From: an uncultured Gammaproteobacteria bacterium
GTDB taxonomy: Bacteria > Pseudomonadota > Gammaproteobacteria > SZUA-140
NCBI GenBank assembly: GCA_945787585.1
Contig: CALZIG010000071.1
Location: 1-18,261 of the forward strand
Length of the DNA stretch: 18,261 nucleotides
Reading direction: 5' to 3'
This document shows positions 1-8,110 of this stretch, piece after piece (the first letter of the stretch is position 1; each line of letters starts with the position of its first letter). The notes below the pieces were generated by a model. It saw nothing but the letters and a program-made list of their open reading frames with translations. It made no database searches and was not told where the DNA came from. Made by a program: the position numbers and the translations under genes.

Positions 1-5
1 CCTCT

Positions 6-794
6 ATGCCTGACCATGACAAGCAACAAGTAGATGGCGGGGTTAAAACAAGTCAGGCGCAATCGTCCGGTAATAAAGTATTGATATGGAGTAAGTCTGA
101 TAAAGTGATGGGACATGGTGAAGATGGCGTCATCATTACTGAGCAGTTTAGACGGATTAAAAGACCATTAATCAATAATGCGTCAGGGTTTGAAACTGCC
201 CCTGTTAAGAATGGCAATCTAATTATGGTGACGAGTGCGCTTTCTGGTGAAGGAAAAACATTCACCGCGATTAATCTTGCAAAAAGCATTGCGATGGAGC
301 GTGACAAAAAAGTACTACTGGTGGATGTTGATCTTGGGAGGCCTTCAATTAGTCGGTTATTGAATGCTGATGGTGGGGCGGGGCTTGTAGATTATTTGCT
401 TGATGAGGCTTCTGTGCTAGATGGCCTGATTTGTGAAACAGATATTCCTAATCTAAAAGTGATGATTTCTGGCCGCCACCACCCTCATTCAGTTGAGCTG
501 CTTTCAAGTAATAATATGAAGAAATTGATGGCTGAATTTGCATCGCGCTATAACGATAGAATTGTGATATTTGATGCTCCACCGCTGCTTGTAACCAATG
601 AAGCGGTAGTGTTGTCTGAGATGGTTGGGCAGGTTGTCATGGTTGTAGCGGCAGAGGAAAGTAAGCAGTCAGATGTGAAAAATGCACTGAAGCTTTTAGG
701 AAAAGATAAAGCTGTTGGGTTGTTATTGAATAAATGTGACCACGTAAAAAGCTCTGACCATTATGGTTATGGGGTAGATAACCGCCGTCGCTAA
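6..794 (+). CDS. XrtA/PEP-CTERM-associated tyrosine autokinase (CpsD/CapB-type BY-kinase), probably 5'-partial
   Basis: Bacterial tyrosine kinase that works with a Wzc-type chain-length protein at the inner membrane to control EPS polymerisation and export. Seen (numbered from the ATG at 6): the family lead-in ITEQFRRIKRPLINNA at 44-59, Walker A in SALSGEGKT (77-85), Walker A' LLVDVDLGRPS (104-114) and Walker B VIFDAPP (187-193). The order and the lead-in fit the exosortase-associated kinases (TIGR03018 type) better than MinD/ParA. Only two tyrosines (Y253, Y255) lie in the short C-terminal tail. The frame stays open to the left edge, and the usual N-terminal helix of the family (an IEKA-like start) is not seen. 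The true start is therefore probably upstream and the ATG at 6 may be internal. The next gene starts 3 bp after the stop, which suggests one operon. Confidence 0.88.
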   Translation: MPDHDKQQVDGGVKTSQAQSSGNKVLIWSKSDKVMGHGEDGVIITEQFRRIKRPLINNASGFETAPVKNGNLIMVTSALSGEGKTFTAINLAKSIAMERDKKVLLVDVDLGRPSISRLLNADGGAGLVDYLLDEASVLDGLICETDIPNLKVMISGRHHPHSVELLSSNNMKKLMAEFASRYNDRIVIFDAPPLLVTNEAVVLSEMVGQVVMVVAAEESKQSDVKNALKLLGKDKAVGLLLNKCDHVKSSDHYGYGVDNRRR

Positions 795-797
795 GAA

Positions 798-2345
798 GTG
801 AATAATAGGAGGTCTGTTTATACGTTTCTTTTGCGGGTAGCCGCTATATATATTAAGCAAATGATACTGAGAATATTATCAATCATGCCGTTAAAAATAT
901 CGAGTGCAAGCAAGGCTTCAAGTTATTTTTCCTCGGCGAAGAAAAGGCTATCCACGTCTTTTGTTTTTGTACTTCCGCTATTGTTTTTTTCTAATACTCT
1001 TGCTGCAAACTGGATGATTACACCTCAGGTCTCATTAAGTGAGATCTATACCGATAATGTAAGTCTTGCACAGGGAGACAGCGTTACCGAAGAGTATATT
1101 ACTGAAGTGATGCCTGGTGTTGCTATAGAGAATGAGTGGGGAAGGTCTAATTTCTTTCTTAACTATAATATGCAAAACCTGTATTTTTCAAAAGAGCGTA
1201 GTCGTAACGCAACGTTTCATCAGTTTAGAACCAATGCAGCTTATGAAGTCATCCCCGATCAATTTTTGGTTGATATGAGGGGTAGTTATTTTCAGCAAGT
1301 TTTGGGAGATGAGGAGCCGATACTTAGAGAAAACCTTTCTTCTACAGAAGATCGGAGAAATGTTTTTACGCTTGGCGCTAGCCCCAGTTGGCGCTATGTA
1401 TATGGCGCCGGTATTGTTGTTGAAACACGTTACGATGCAGATGTAGTAAGGACTGAGAATGATATCGCTGATGTAGATACAAGTAAATTTAGCATAGATG
1501 TAAATAACCGTGTTAAGCGGGATCGTTTTTTTTGGGCGCTGGGTTATAGCGATGAAAAAATAGATCATAAATCAGCTGTAGATTCCAGATTCAAAGTACT
1601 GATCTACGATTTACGGTGGCAGGCTACGCGACGTCTTGAGCTATTGACGGGTGGGGGCTATGAAGAAGTTGATTTCGGAATGGTTATGCCTGAGTCGGAG
1701 ATTGATTTAGATGGTGAGTTCTGGAATGTCGGGTTTGGATGGCAGTTAGACAGGTATACAAGAGTAGAAGCGCGGGCTGGCGAGCGGTTTTTTGGTGACA
1801 CATACCTGCTTATATATGACAGAGAAATAGATCGGACAAGATGGCGAGCGCGGTATAACGAAGACGTTAGTACAACATCGAAGTCTCAAATTGGACAGCA
1901 AGTTTTTGAATCGGACGAAGGGCTTTCTGTTTCTCGACTGGGATTGAATGCCGAATTGAATGCTGAGGCATTTGTTCGTAAAACATCATCTATAGGTTAT
2001 AAATATACCGGGCGTAAACTCGTTTGGGAGTTTAATGTTGACGAAAGGAAGCTTGAGTATCAAATCGTGCAGGATAAAGAAAATAGGCTGAGTGCAGACA
2101 TTGATATCTCGTTACGCGTAGGTATTCGTACGACATTAGGTTTTAACCATGAGTGGATGAAAGAGAAGTTTAGGGATGGAATTAGAATTGACTGGGCACG
2201 AACTGCGTCAATTGAGATGGCTAATGAAATAACGCAGCGCCTGACAGGCACTATTGAATATAGATATACAGAGCGAGATTCTAATTTTGTTATAAATGAC
2301 TATAAAGAAAATGTTATTCGCATGCAGTTAGTTCTGATTCTGTGA
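798..2345 (+). CDS. PEP-CTERM-system-associated outer-membrane beta-barrel protein (TIGR03016-like)
   Basis: Predicted outer-membrane barrel encoded in exosortase-type EPS loci, probably for export or anchoring of the polymer; its exact role is not established. Seen: a hydrophobic signal-peptide core at residues 52-66 with likely cleavage near A69/A70, then a mature N-terminus containing WMITPQVSLSEIYTDNV (72-88) and PGVAI (106-110). These match the W-x-I-x-P, Y-T-D-N and PG pattern of the family. The rest alternates polar and aromatic residues in strand-like blocks to a terminal strand ending MQLVLIL. The start is unclear: GTG 798 gives a long N-terminal extension, whereas ATG 885 would give a more ordinary signal peptide. 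A perfect Shine-Dalgarno at 807-813 fits neither. Family assignment is fairly firm, the start is not. Confidence 0.8.
   Translation: MNNRRSVYTFLLRVAAIYIKQMILRILSIMPLKISSASKASSYFSSAKKRLSTSFVFVLPLLFFSNTLAANWMITPQVSLSEIYTDNVSLAQGDSVTEEYITEVMPGVAIENEWGRSNFFLNYNMQNLYFSKERSRNATFHQFRTNAAYEVIPDQFLVDMRGSYFQQVLGDEEPILRENLSSTEDRRNVFTLGASPSWRYVYGAGIVVETRYDADVVRTENDIADVDTSKFSIDVNNRVKRDRFFWALGYSDEKIDHKSAVDSRFKVLIYDLRWQATRRLELLTGGGYEEVDFGMVMPESEIDLDGEFWNVGFGWQLDRYTRVEARAGERFFGDTYLLIYDREIDRTRWRARYNEDVSTTSKSQIGQQVFESDEGLSVSRLGLNAELNAEAFVRKTSSIGYKYTGRKLVWEFNVDERKLEYQIVQDKENRLSADIDISLRVGIRTTLGFNHEWMKEKFRDGIRIDWARTASIEMANEITQRLTGTIEYRYTERDSNFVINDYKENVIRMQLVLIL
807..813 (+). promoter_or_regulatory. Perfect Shine-Dalgarno (AGGAGGT) inside the 5' end of the barrel gene
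   Basis: AGGAGGT is a full match to the anti-SD of 16S rRNA and the strongest such site noticed in the window. No ATG, GTG or TTG lies 5-12 bases downstream. The in-frame codon at ideal spacing (8 bases) is ACG at 822-824. It may mark the real start through ACG, or be incidental within the reading frame begun at GTG 798. Confidence 0.5.
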
Positions 2346-2398
2346 GTTTAAGAATTAGTGGTGCTGTTGGTTGTAAATATTTTAATGGGCTAGTTGAT

Positions 2399-2405
2399 AG
2401 GAAAG
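2399..2405 (+). promoter_or_regulatory. Shine-Dalgarno (AGGAAAG) serving ATG 2411
   Basis: AGGAAAG lies 5 bases before ATG 2411, good spacing. That ATG opens only a 7-codon frame ending in TAA directly before the GTG of the deacetylase gene, which has no ribosome site of its own. Confidence 0.5.
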
Positions 2406-2410
2406 CTAGA

Positions 2411-2434
2411 ATGACAAACTGGATTAATAAATAA
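2411..2434 (+). other. Seven-codon leader ORF (MTNWINK) abutting and in frame with the next gene
   Basis: ATG 2411 to TAA 2432-2434, immediately followed by GTG 2435 in the same frame. It could be a translated leader that hands ribosomes to the deacetylase by re-initiation, or the original N-terminus of that protein cut off by a nonsense codon. It is not annotated as a protein-coding gene in its own right. Confidence 0.35.
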
Positions 2435-3463
2435 GTGGGTAGTAAAAAAGCATTCGCAGGGCGGGCATTAAGCGCTTTAGGGCTTTTGCCAGTTATTGCA
2501 GGACTGCGATCGAGATATGTAAGCGAGTTAATGATTTTAGCCTACCATAGAATAGTAGACCTTGCTGATGATACAGAATACAAGTTTGATTTAGATCTGA
2601 TTAGTGCATCCAGTGATGATTTCGAATGGCAAATGACTTTTGTTAAAAAACACTACAATCCTATAACTTTTTTCGATCTCGTGGAAATAACCGCAGGAAG
2701 GATGCAGATGCCGCCGCGGCCACTCATTGTTACGTTTGACGACGGCTTTGATGATAACTATACAGTGGCGTTTCCTATATTAAAAAAATGTAATGTGCCG
2801 GCAACCATTTTTATCTCAACGGATTATATCGGTGGCACTAAACCATTCTGGTTTGATTGGGTCGCGTATATGATTCTTTGCGCGGATAATATGATGATTG
2901 ATCTTCACAGTGCAGATTTAGTGCTTGAGCTAAACAGTGACCGTAATCAACGTAAATTACTACTGAAAACTTTGTTACAACGCCTGAAAGAAATACCTAA
3001 TAGCTCCAGGATTACTACTATAGAAATTCTTGAGCATCAAACGGGGTTTGTAAAAAACAAAGAAAAGTTTTCCCAGAGTGCTCCATTAACCTGGGAGCAA
3101 GTAAAAGAGATGTCCGCAAGTAATATCGAATTTGGCTCTCATTCAGTCACGCATCCAATTTTTTCTAATTTAGATGATGATGAATTATATTACGAGATAG
3201 AACACTCAAAAAATGTACTTGAAGATCAGCTAGCCAAACCTTGCCAGGTACTTGCATATCCTGTGGGCGGCAAAAATGCTTTTGATAAAAGAGCGTTGAA
3301 GATGGCAGAGCAGTGTGGGTATGAGTTTTCTACTAGTTATGTAAATGGTACTAACTCGTTCGTATGTTATGAAAAATATGCACTCAAGCGGCTTCATGTA
3401 GAAAGATATCAGTCAAGGGAAGAGTTTGCCGCGATGCTCTCCTTGCCATCAATTTTTATGTAA
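2435..3463 (+). CDS. NodB-type polysaccharide deacetylase (carbohydrate esterase 4 fold)
   Basis: Metal-dependent deacetylase of acetylated sugars, here presumably acting on the EPS or its precursor. Seen: MILAYHRI (33-40), a usual N-terminal mark of this subgroup; motif 1 TFDDGF (100-105) with the catalytic and metal-binding Asp pair; motif 2 GSHSVTH (234-240) with the two metal His; and YPVGG (275-279) in the motif 3 position. Between motifs 1 and 2 is an insert of about 100 residues, common in the longer 340-residue members. The N-terminus has a modestly hydrophobic stretch (11-23) but no clear cleavable signal, so location is uncertain. The GTG start is inferred: it follows a TAA directly, lacks a ribosome site and may depend on the leader ORF at 2411. 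It does not resemble the DVEDWF-type deacetylase usually linked to exosortase A. Confidence 0.87.
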   Translation: MGSKKAFAGRALSALGLLPVIAGLRSRYVSELMILAYHRIVDLADDTEYKFDLDLISASSDDFEWQMTFVKKHYNPITFFDLVEITAGRMQMPPRPLIVTFDDGFDDNYTVAFPILKKCNVPATIFISTDYIGGTKPFWFDWVAYMILCADNMMIDLHSADLVLELNSDRNQRKLLLKTLLQRLKEIPNSSRITTIEILEHQTGFVKNKEKFSQSAPLTWEQVKEMSASNIEFGSHSVTHPIFSNLDDDELYYEIEHSKNVLEDQLAKPCQVLAYPVGGKNAFDKRALKMAEQCGYEFSTSYVNGTNSFVCYEKYALKRLHVERYQSREEFAAMLSLPSIFM

Positions 3464-3509
3464 TTTAAAGCTAATGCTTTCTGGTAAATAATTGTTTATA
3501 GGATAGGGT

Positions 3510-5345
3510 GTGAAAGAGAGTTATCCAGAAAATTATTGCGATTCTAGTGGTGACATAACTGATTGTCAGGATTCACTACGTTCAATGCTGGATCAATCGG
3601 AGAGCTTTTCGCAGTATAAAGATTTATTAGGGAAGTCGAACGCGGATCACGCCTTCTGGTTGCCGCTGTTACCACATTATGTGAAGAACCAGAGTGTTGC
3701 GTTAGTGATCGATGATACGGATGGAAATATCTCATGTAAACTTGCACCGCATTTTTTAACTGTAATTGCCATTCATAGTGATGTGAATGCGTTGATGAAG
3801 GTAAAGCGTGAGGCACTGAAAAAATCAGTGGATAATGTGATTCCAGTGCAGGCTGATTTGTCTAAGCCACTACCTATAGCCGCTGAAGCTGTTTCACTTG
3901 TTATATTGTTGCATGTAAGTAATAGCCGTTCATTTCAAAGTGAGATGAGCGTATGTGACCGCTACCGCATATTTGTAGCTAACAGTAAGGCTTTGTTATC
4001 TCTGAATGGTTCACTCGTTATTATCGATAATAATGCTCAAAACTATCGAGATTGGTTGCACAATTTGCATGGGGTTTCACGTGATAAAGAATTGAATGGA
4101 GTCCCCGTTAAGCGTTTAAAGCGGATTTTATCCTGCCAGCAATATAGTATTATAGATAAGTATATTGGCGATTTTTATTACACATCTAGTTTTATGCCGC
4201 TTCCCGTGTTTGTGAAAAATGGTAGTTTAGGCGATTTGAGTGTGTACTGCATGAGCGCATTCTATAAAATTAAGCAGTATATAAAACATCGCTTTTTACC
4301 ATCAAATCTTTGGCCATCCTTTATGCTGATTGCTTCTCGGGTATCTCATAAGCGAGTCATTGATGAAGTTATTGAGTCTGAGCGGATAGGTGTAATGCTT
4401 AATTGGGGGGTAGGCCGCGTAGTTGTAAAGAAAATTGTTGCTGGGAACTCTGGCGTTACCATTCTGATAGTCGGCCCTGAGGATGAAAATGATCGAGATA
4501 TTGTCGTGCGCCATCCAAGGACGTCTGAAGGTTTAATGGCAGTACAGCGAAATGCTGATGCACTTAAGGCATTATCAAATGAAATATTTTCAGGCTTTGT
4601 TCCAAGACTTTACGTAGATAAAGTTCAAGAGTCTAAGGGTTATATCATTGAAGAGAAAATACGAGGGAAGGAGTTAGACGGCTTTGGTGAGAAAGCAGAG
4701 TTGATGATAATGCAATCTTGCGAGCTTTTTATTGATATGCAAATGAATGGAGTAAAAAATAGAGCGTTCGATGAAATATTAATTAATCAATTTATTGTTG
4801 GCGCAATATCACCATTGGCAGCCTTATGTGATGATGATGTGAAGCCCCTGCTGTCTATAATAGGTGAGTTTTTGTTTGGGGCCTTTAAGGATAAAAATAT
4901 TCCATTTGTCAGGTCTCACGGTGATTATAAGCTAGGTAATATTCTCTTTTTAGATGATGGCCAGCTTGGCGGAATTATCGACTGGGATATGTCTGAAAAG
5001 AATGGCATGCCACTACTGGATATCTATACGCTGATTCTGTACAGGATTTCATCTGAAACAGGGCAGTCGTTGGCTGATGTATATAAAAATATTCTGCTTC
5101 CTGGAAAAACAGACGTTTTTTATAAAGATCTTATTGAAATGGCATGCGCTAAGTATGCGCTGCCCACAGAACTTGTATTTCCGCTTAAGTGTTTGTTTTG
5201 GTTAACTCATCTACGCGATAGGGTTTCATCAGGATTAAAGTCCCATCCTGATTTTGCGCGCGAGAACATTAAAGAAGTACTTATTCGAATGATCGAAGCA
5301 ATAGATATCCAAGAAAATAACAATTCTAATAATAAACCGTACTGA
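3510..5345 (+). CDS. Two-part protein: degenerate methyltransferase-like N-half, APH-family phosphotransferase C-half
   Basis: The C-terminal half is an aminoglycoside-phosphotransferase/choline-kinase-type kinase. Seen: catalytic loop SHGDYKLGN (469-477; Asp472, Asn477) and metal-binding IIDWD (489-493). The N-lobe is probably residues 310-390, but the usual ATP-binding Lys appears replaced by Arg334 (in IVVRHP), and the usual partner Glu is not obvious near RNADAL (347-352). The N-terminal part (about 60-175) has the rhythm of a class I methyltransferase, with strands at VALVID, VIAIHSD, VIPVQADL and VSLVILLHV, but the glycine-rich SAM loop is missing. It may be a non-catalytic remnant. The substrate is unknown; by context a sugar or EPS precursor is more likely than a drug. 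Start: GTG 3510 with AGGA at 3500-3503; GTG 3508 is out of frame. The flippase starts 1 bp after the stop. Confidence 0.75.
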   Translation: MKESYPENYCDSSGDITDCQDSLRSMLDQSESFSQYKDLLGKSNADHAFWLPLLPHYVKNQSVALVIDDTDGNISCKLAPHFLTVIAIHSDVNALMKVKREALKKSVDNVIPVQADLSKPLPIAAEAVSLVILLHVSNSRSFQSEMSVCDRYRIFVANSKALLSLNGSLVIIDNNAQNYRDWLHNLHGVSRDKELNGVPVKRLKRILSCQQYSIIDKYIGDFYYTSSFMPLPVFVKNGSLGDLSVYCMSAFYKIKQYIKHRFLPSNLWPSFMLIASRVSHKRVIDEVIESERIGVMLNWGVGRVVVKKIVAGNSGVTILIVGPEDENDRDIVVRHPRTSEGLMAVQRNADALKALSNEIFSGFVPRLYVDKVQESKGYIIEEKIRGKELDGFGEKAELMIMQSCELFIDMQMNGVKNRAFDEILINQFIVGAISPLAALCDDDVKPLLSIIGEFLFGAFKDKNIPFVRSHGDYKLGNILFLDDGQLGGIIDWDMSEKNGMPLLDIYTLILYRISSETGQSLADVYKNILLPGKTDVFYKDLIEMACAKYALPTELVFPLKCLFWLTHLRDRVSSGLKSHPDFARENIKEVLIRMIEAIDIQENNNSNNKPY

Positions 5346-5346
5346 T

Positions 5347-6810
5347 ATGAAGAAGGACATACAGCGTCTGCTTCATCACGGTGCGATATACTGGATTGGC
5401 AATGCAATTAACAGGCTTGGGGCTTTCGTCTTACTTCCTTTATATACGCATTATCTTTCACTATCAGAGTATGGCGCACTAGAGCTACTCTACGCGAGTA
5501 GTGCAACGCTATCGGTACTGCTTGGCGCTGGGTTATCACATGCAACATTAAGATTCTATTTTGATTACGAAAGTAAAAAAGATCGTAATGCTGTTATTAC
5601 CACAAATCTATTTACATCATTAGGGTTGTCCATTGCTGGGGTTCTATTGCTGGCTAGCTGGGTGCCAGAAATGACAGTGCTTTTGCTCGGTGATAGTGGG
5701 TATGAGAAAGCATTACAGCTTGTTTTAGTTATTATAGTGATCGAGTTAAGTTCAGAAATCGGTTATGCATACCTCAGAGCAAAAGAACTCTCTATTTTTT
5801 ATGTTTTATTATCCATTGCAAAGTTGATAACACAGTTGGTCTTTAGTGTGTTGTTTGTGGCCTATTGGGAAGAAGGAATTGTTGGTGTATTAAAAGCTAA
5901 TTTAATATGTGCTGGGCTGGTTGGTACAATATTAATTTTCTACGTGATTAGACACTGTGGCTTCAGTTTTGATCTTGCCAAGGCCATTCCAGTCATAAAG
6001 TACAGCGTACCATTTGCGGGTAGCGCTATTGTGATGGTGCTGATGATTAATGTTGGGCAAGTGATGTTGCGTACCTATGCATCATTAGAAGCCGTTGGTG
6101 TTTACGGGCTTGCAATGAAGTTTGGTCTGTTATTGAGATTTATGCTGGTAGAACCATTTCAGAGGGTCTACGGTCCATTTAGATTTTCAATAATGAATCA
6201 GGATGATGCTAAGGATATTCAGATAGTCGTCACCCATTATTTTGTCGTAGCGGTTTCTTTTGTTGCGCTAGGCATATCTTTATTTGCATCAGATGTTTTA
6301 GTGATAGCTTCGAGCGAGGCGTTTTGGACTGCAAGTTCAGTTGTCCCACTTTTGTTAGTGGGTGTGGCCGCTCGAGAAATGTCATATTGCTATCAAACCG
6401 GTCTTTTATATCAGAAAAAGACCAAATATATATTGTATATCAGTATGGTTGTTTTCGTGATTGATGTGGCCGGAAATTTTATCCTCATCCAGTTGATGGG
6501 AGTGTACGGCGCGGCAACCATGTTTATTATTTCTGGTGTCATTTTCTCTTTTCTTACGTTCTACGTGTCGCAGAAAATTTACCCTGTGTCATACCTGCAT
6601 GTAAGGTCGCTCATTGTCACGTTAGTCGCAATAACTTTCTATGTGCTTAGCCTGTTTCTTGTTCCGGCAGAAATAATTTGGGGTATTGTTGTGAAAACGG
6701 GTCTGATTCTCGGATTTGTGCTGGTGTTGTACCTGATTGATAGCAAGGTAAGGGGGATGTTTAAAGAGTTAGCTGTTCGAGCCTCATCATTGAAGGAAAA
6801 GTTTTTGTGA
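5347..6810 (+). CDS. Wzx-type polysaccharide flippase (MOP superfamily)
   Basis: Inner-membrane flippase that moves the lipid-linked repeat unit from the cytoplasmic to the periplasmic face. The protein is hydrophobic almost throughout, with roughly 12-14 membrane helices and a typical length (487 residues). The N-terminus, with GNAINRLGAFVLLPLYTHYL (18-37) followed by LSLSEYGALELL (36-47), is the classic opening of the PST/Wzx family, where the pattern is helix 1, then LxxxEYG. It sits just before the O-antigen ligase/polymerase gene, as expected for a Wzx/Wzy pathway. The ATG is one base after the preceding stop, consistent with translational coupling; no strong ribosome site was seen. The substrate cannot be read from the sequence. 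Confidence 0.9.
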   Translation: MKKDIQRLLHHGAIYWIGNAINRLGAFVLLPLYTHYLSLSEYGALELLYASSATLSVLLGAGLSHATLRFYFDYESKKDRNAVITTNLFTSLGLSIAGVLLLASWVPEMTVLLLGDSGYEKALQLVLVIIVIELSSEIGYAYLRAKELSIFYVLLSIAKLITQLVFSVLFVAYWEEGIVGVLKANLICAGLVGTILIFYVIRHCGFSFDLAKAIPVIKYSVPFAGSAIVMVLMINVGQVMLRTYASLEAVGVYGLAMKFGLLLRFMLVEPFQRVYGPFRFSIMNQDDAKDIQIVVTHYFVVAVSFVALGISLFASDVLVIASSEAFWTASSVVPLLLVGVAAREMSYCYQTGLLYQKKTKYILYISMVVFVIDVAGNFILIQLMGVYGAATMFIISGVIFSFLTFYVSQKIYPVSYLHVRSLIVTLVAITFYVLSLFLVPAEIIWGIVVKTGLILGFVLVLYLIDSKVRGMFKELAVRASSLKEKFL

Positions 6811-6847
6811 TGGTGATGGTTGGAATGGATGCGCGGGGTACTATTCA

Positions 6848-8110
6848 GTGCGCATAATTATATTTTTATATCTGGTCTCGCTATATGTGAGGCCTCAGGA
6901 TTGGGTGCCGTCACTCATGGGGATGCCCACGAATGATATTCTGATCCCACTGGGGTTAGTGATTGGGTTTATGAATTATTCACAAAACCCTTCAGAATTC
7001 CAGATCCCACAAATTAAATTACTTGTTTTCTATTTAGTGGTTATTTTTCTGTCTACATTTATTTCTGTGGATGCAGGGACCGCGATAGAGCAGTTTATTA
7101 TTTTTCTTAAACGCGTATTAGTTTTTATTATGGTCGTATGGCTAGTAAATACCAAAGAAAAATTAATATCAGTTGTTTACATGGTATTTTTGATGTCGAT
7201 ATTCCTTGCGTATCAGGCGATTTTGCAAGCGCTTACCGGTGAAAGCTGGGGTGGACTTACTTCTTATCCTGGCTATACCGAAATACGAGTGCGTTGGTAT
7301 GGCGATTGGGACGGCCCAAATGTGTATGGGCTGCTATTTGTTATCTCGGCAGCAATGTCTATCGATCTATTCGCAAGAAAGACTAATTCGCTGGGTGTAA
7401 AGTTGTTTGGTATGGGACTTTTTGGGCTGTTTATGTACGCGATATATTTCACAAATTCAAGAGGCGCAGTACTTGCCGTGATTTGCGCACTTATTTTTTA
7501 TTTTAAAAGTTATTTTAAGCTCTGGAAGGCGGTACTGTTAGGTGTTGCTGTCATTTCTGCGATCGTACTTGTCGGACCTTCTAGAATGAGCGAAGTGAGT
7601 TCTTCGGAGTCATCTGCCGGTGAGCGGGTATGGCTATGGGAGCAAGGGCTCGAAATGTTGGTCGATAACCCATTATTAGGTATTGGACGAGGGCAGTTTG
7701 CTGCGGCCTCTGAATTGAAGCTGATCGCTCATAATAATTATGTGCAGAATTTTGCAGAGTTAGGATTGCTTGGGTTTTTCTGTTTTACTGCAATTTTGTG
7801 GTTTAGCTTTAAAGGTAATTACTATGTAAGCAAGCAGGTAGAGGGACTTGATGGGCGAATAGTGGCTGCAAATGGAATGCTAACAGCGGCGCTAATAGGT
7901 TACCTGGCCACTACGTTTTTTGTCGTAATGGAACTTGACCTGCTCTATTTTGTGTTGGGTTTGTCTGCGGCTGCATATCTGGTTGCACGTAAAGAATCGG
8001 ATCAAGTTCCAGTGGTTTTATTATCAAAAAAGGATTTATTGATAATTATATCGGGCATGTTTGGCTTGATATTTATGATTTGGTTGGCAGCGGTTAAGGA
8101 AATTATATGA
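6848..8110 (+). CDS. O-antigen ligase / Wzy-type polymerase
   Basis: Multi-helix inner-membrane protein that would polymerise the flipped repeat units in the periplasm or transfer them to an acceptor; polymerase and ligase cannot be separated by sequence alone. Seen: N-terminal helix with YVRPQDWVP (13-21), typical of EPS-locus members; GDWDGPNVYG (152-161) in the position of the family's DPN motif; FTNSRGA (201-207); and the Wzy_C signature AHNNYVQNFAELGLLGF (294-310), with GERVWLWEQG (258-267) before it. Start: GTG 6848, the only sensible in-frame start near the N-terminal motif, with GCGGGG about ten bases upstream. A 13-codon ORF at 6816-6857 overlaps this start. The end overlaps the next gene by ATGA. 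Confidence 0.85.
   Translation: MRIIIFLYLVSLYVRPQDWVPSLMGMPTNDILIPLGLVIGFMNYSQNPSEFQIPQIKLLVFYLVVIFLSTFISVDAGTAIEQFIIFLKRVLVFIMVVWLVNTKEKLISVVYMVFLMSIFLAYQAILQALTGESWGGLTSYPGYTEIRVRWYGDWDGPNVYGLLFVISAAMSIDLFARKTNSLGVKLFGMGLFGLFMYAIYFTNSRGAVLAVICALIFYFKSYFKLWKAVLLGVAVISAIVLVGPSRMSEVSSSESSAGERVWLWEQGLEMLVDNPLLGIGRGQFAAASELKLIAHNNYVQNFAELGLLGFFCFTAILWFSFKGNYYVSKQVEGLDGRIVAANGMLTAALIGYLATTFFVVMELDLLYFVLGLSAAAYLVARKESDQVPVVLLSKKDLLIIISGMFGLIFMIWLAAVKEII

Noticed and set aside
2346-2434. Internal promoter in the gap before the first deacetylase
   Set aside because: No -35/-10 pair with acceptable match and spacing could be picked out by eye.
3474-3491. Five-codon ORF before the kinase-fusion gene
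   Set aside because: The following GTG has its own good ribosome site, so no coupling role is needed.
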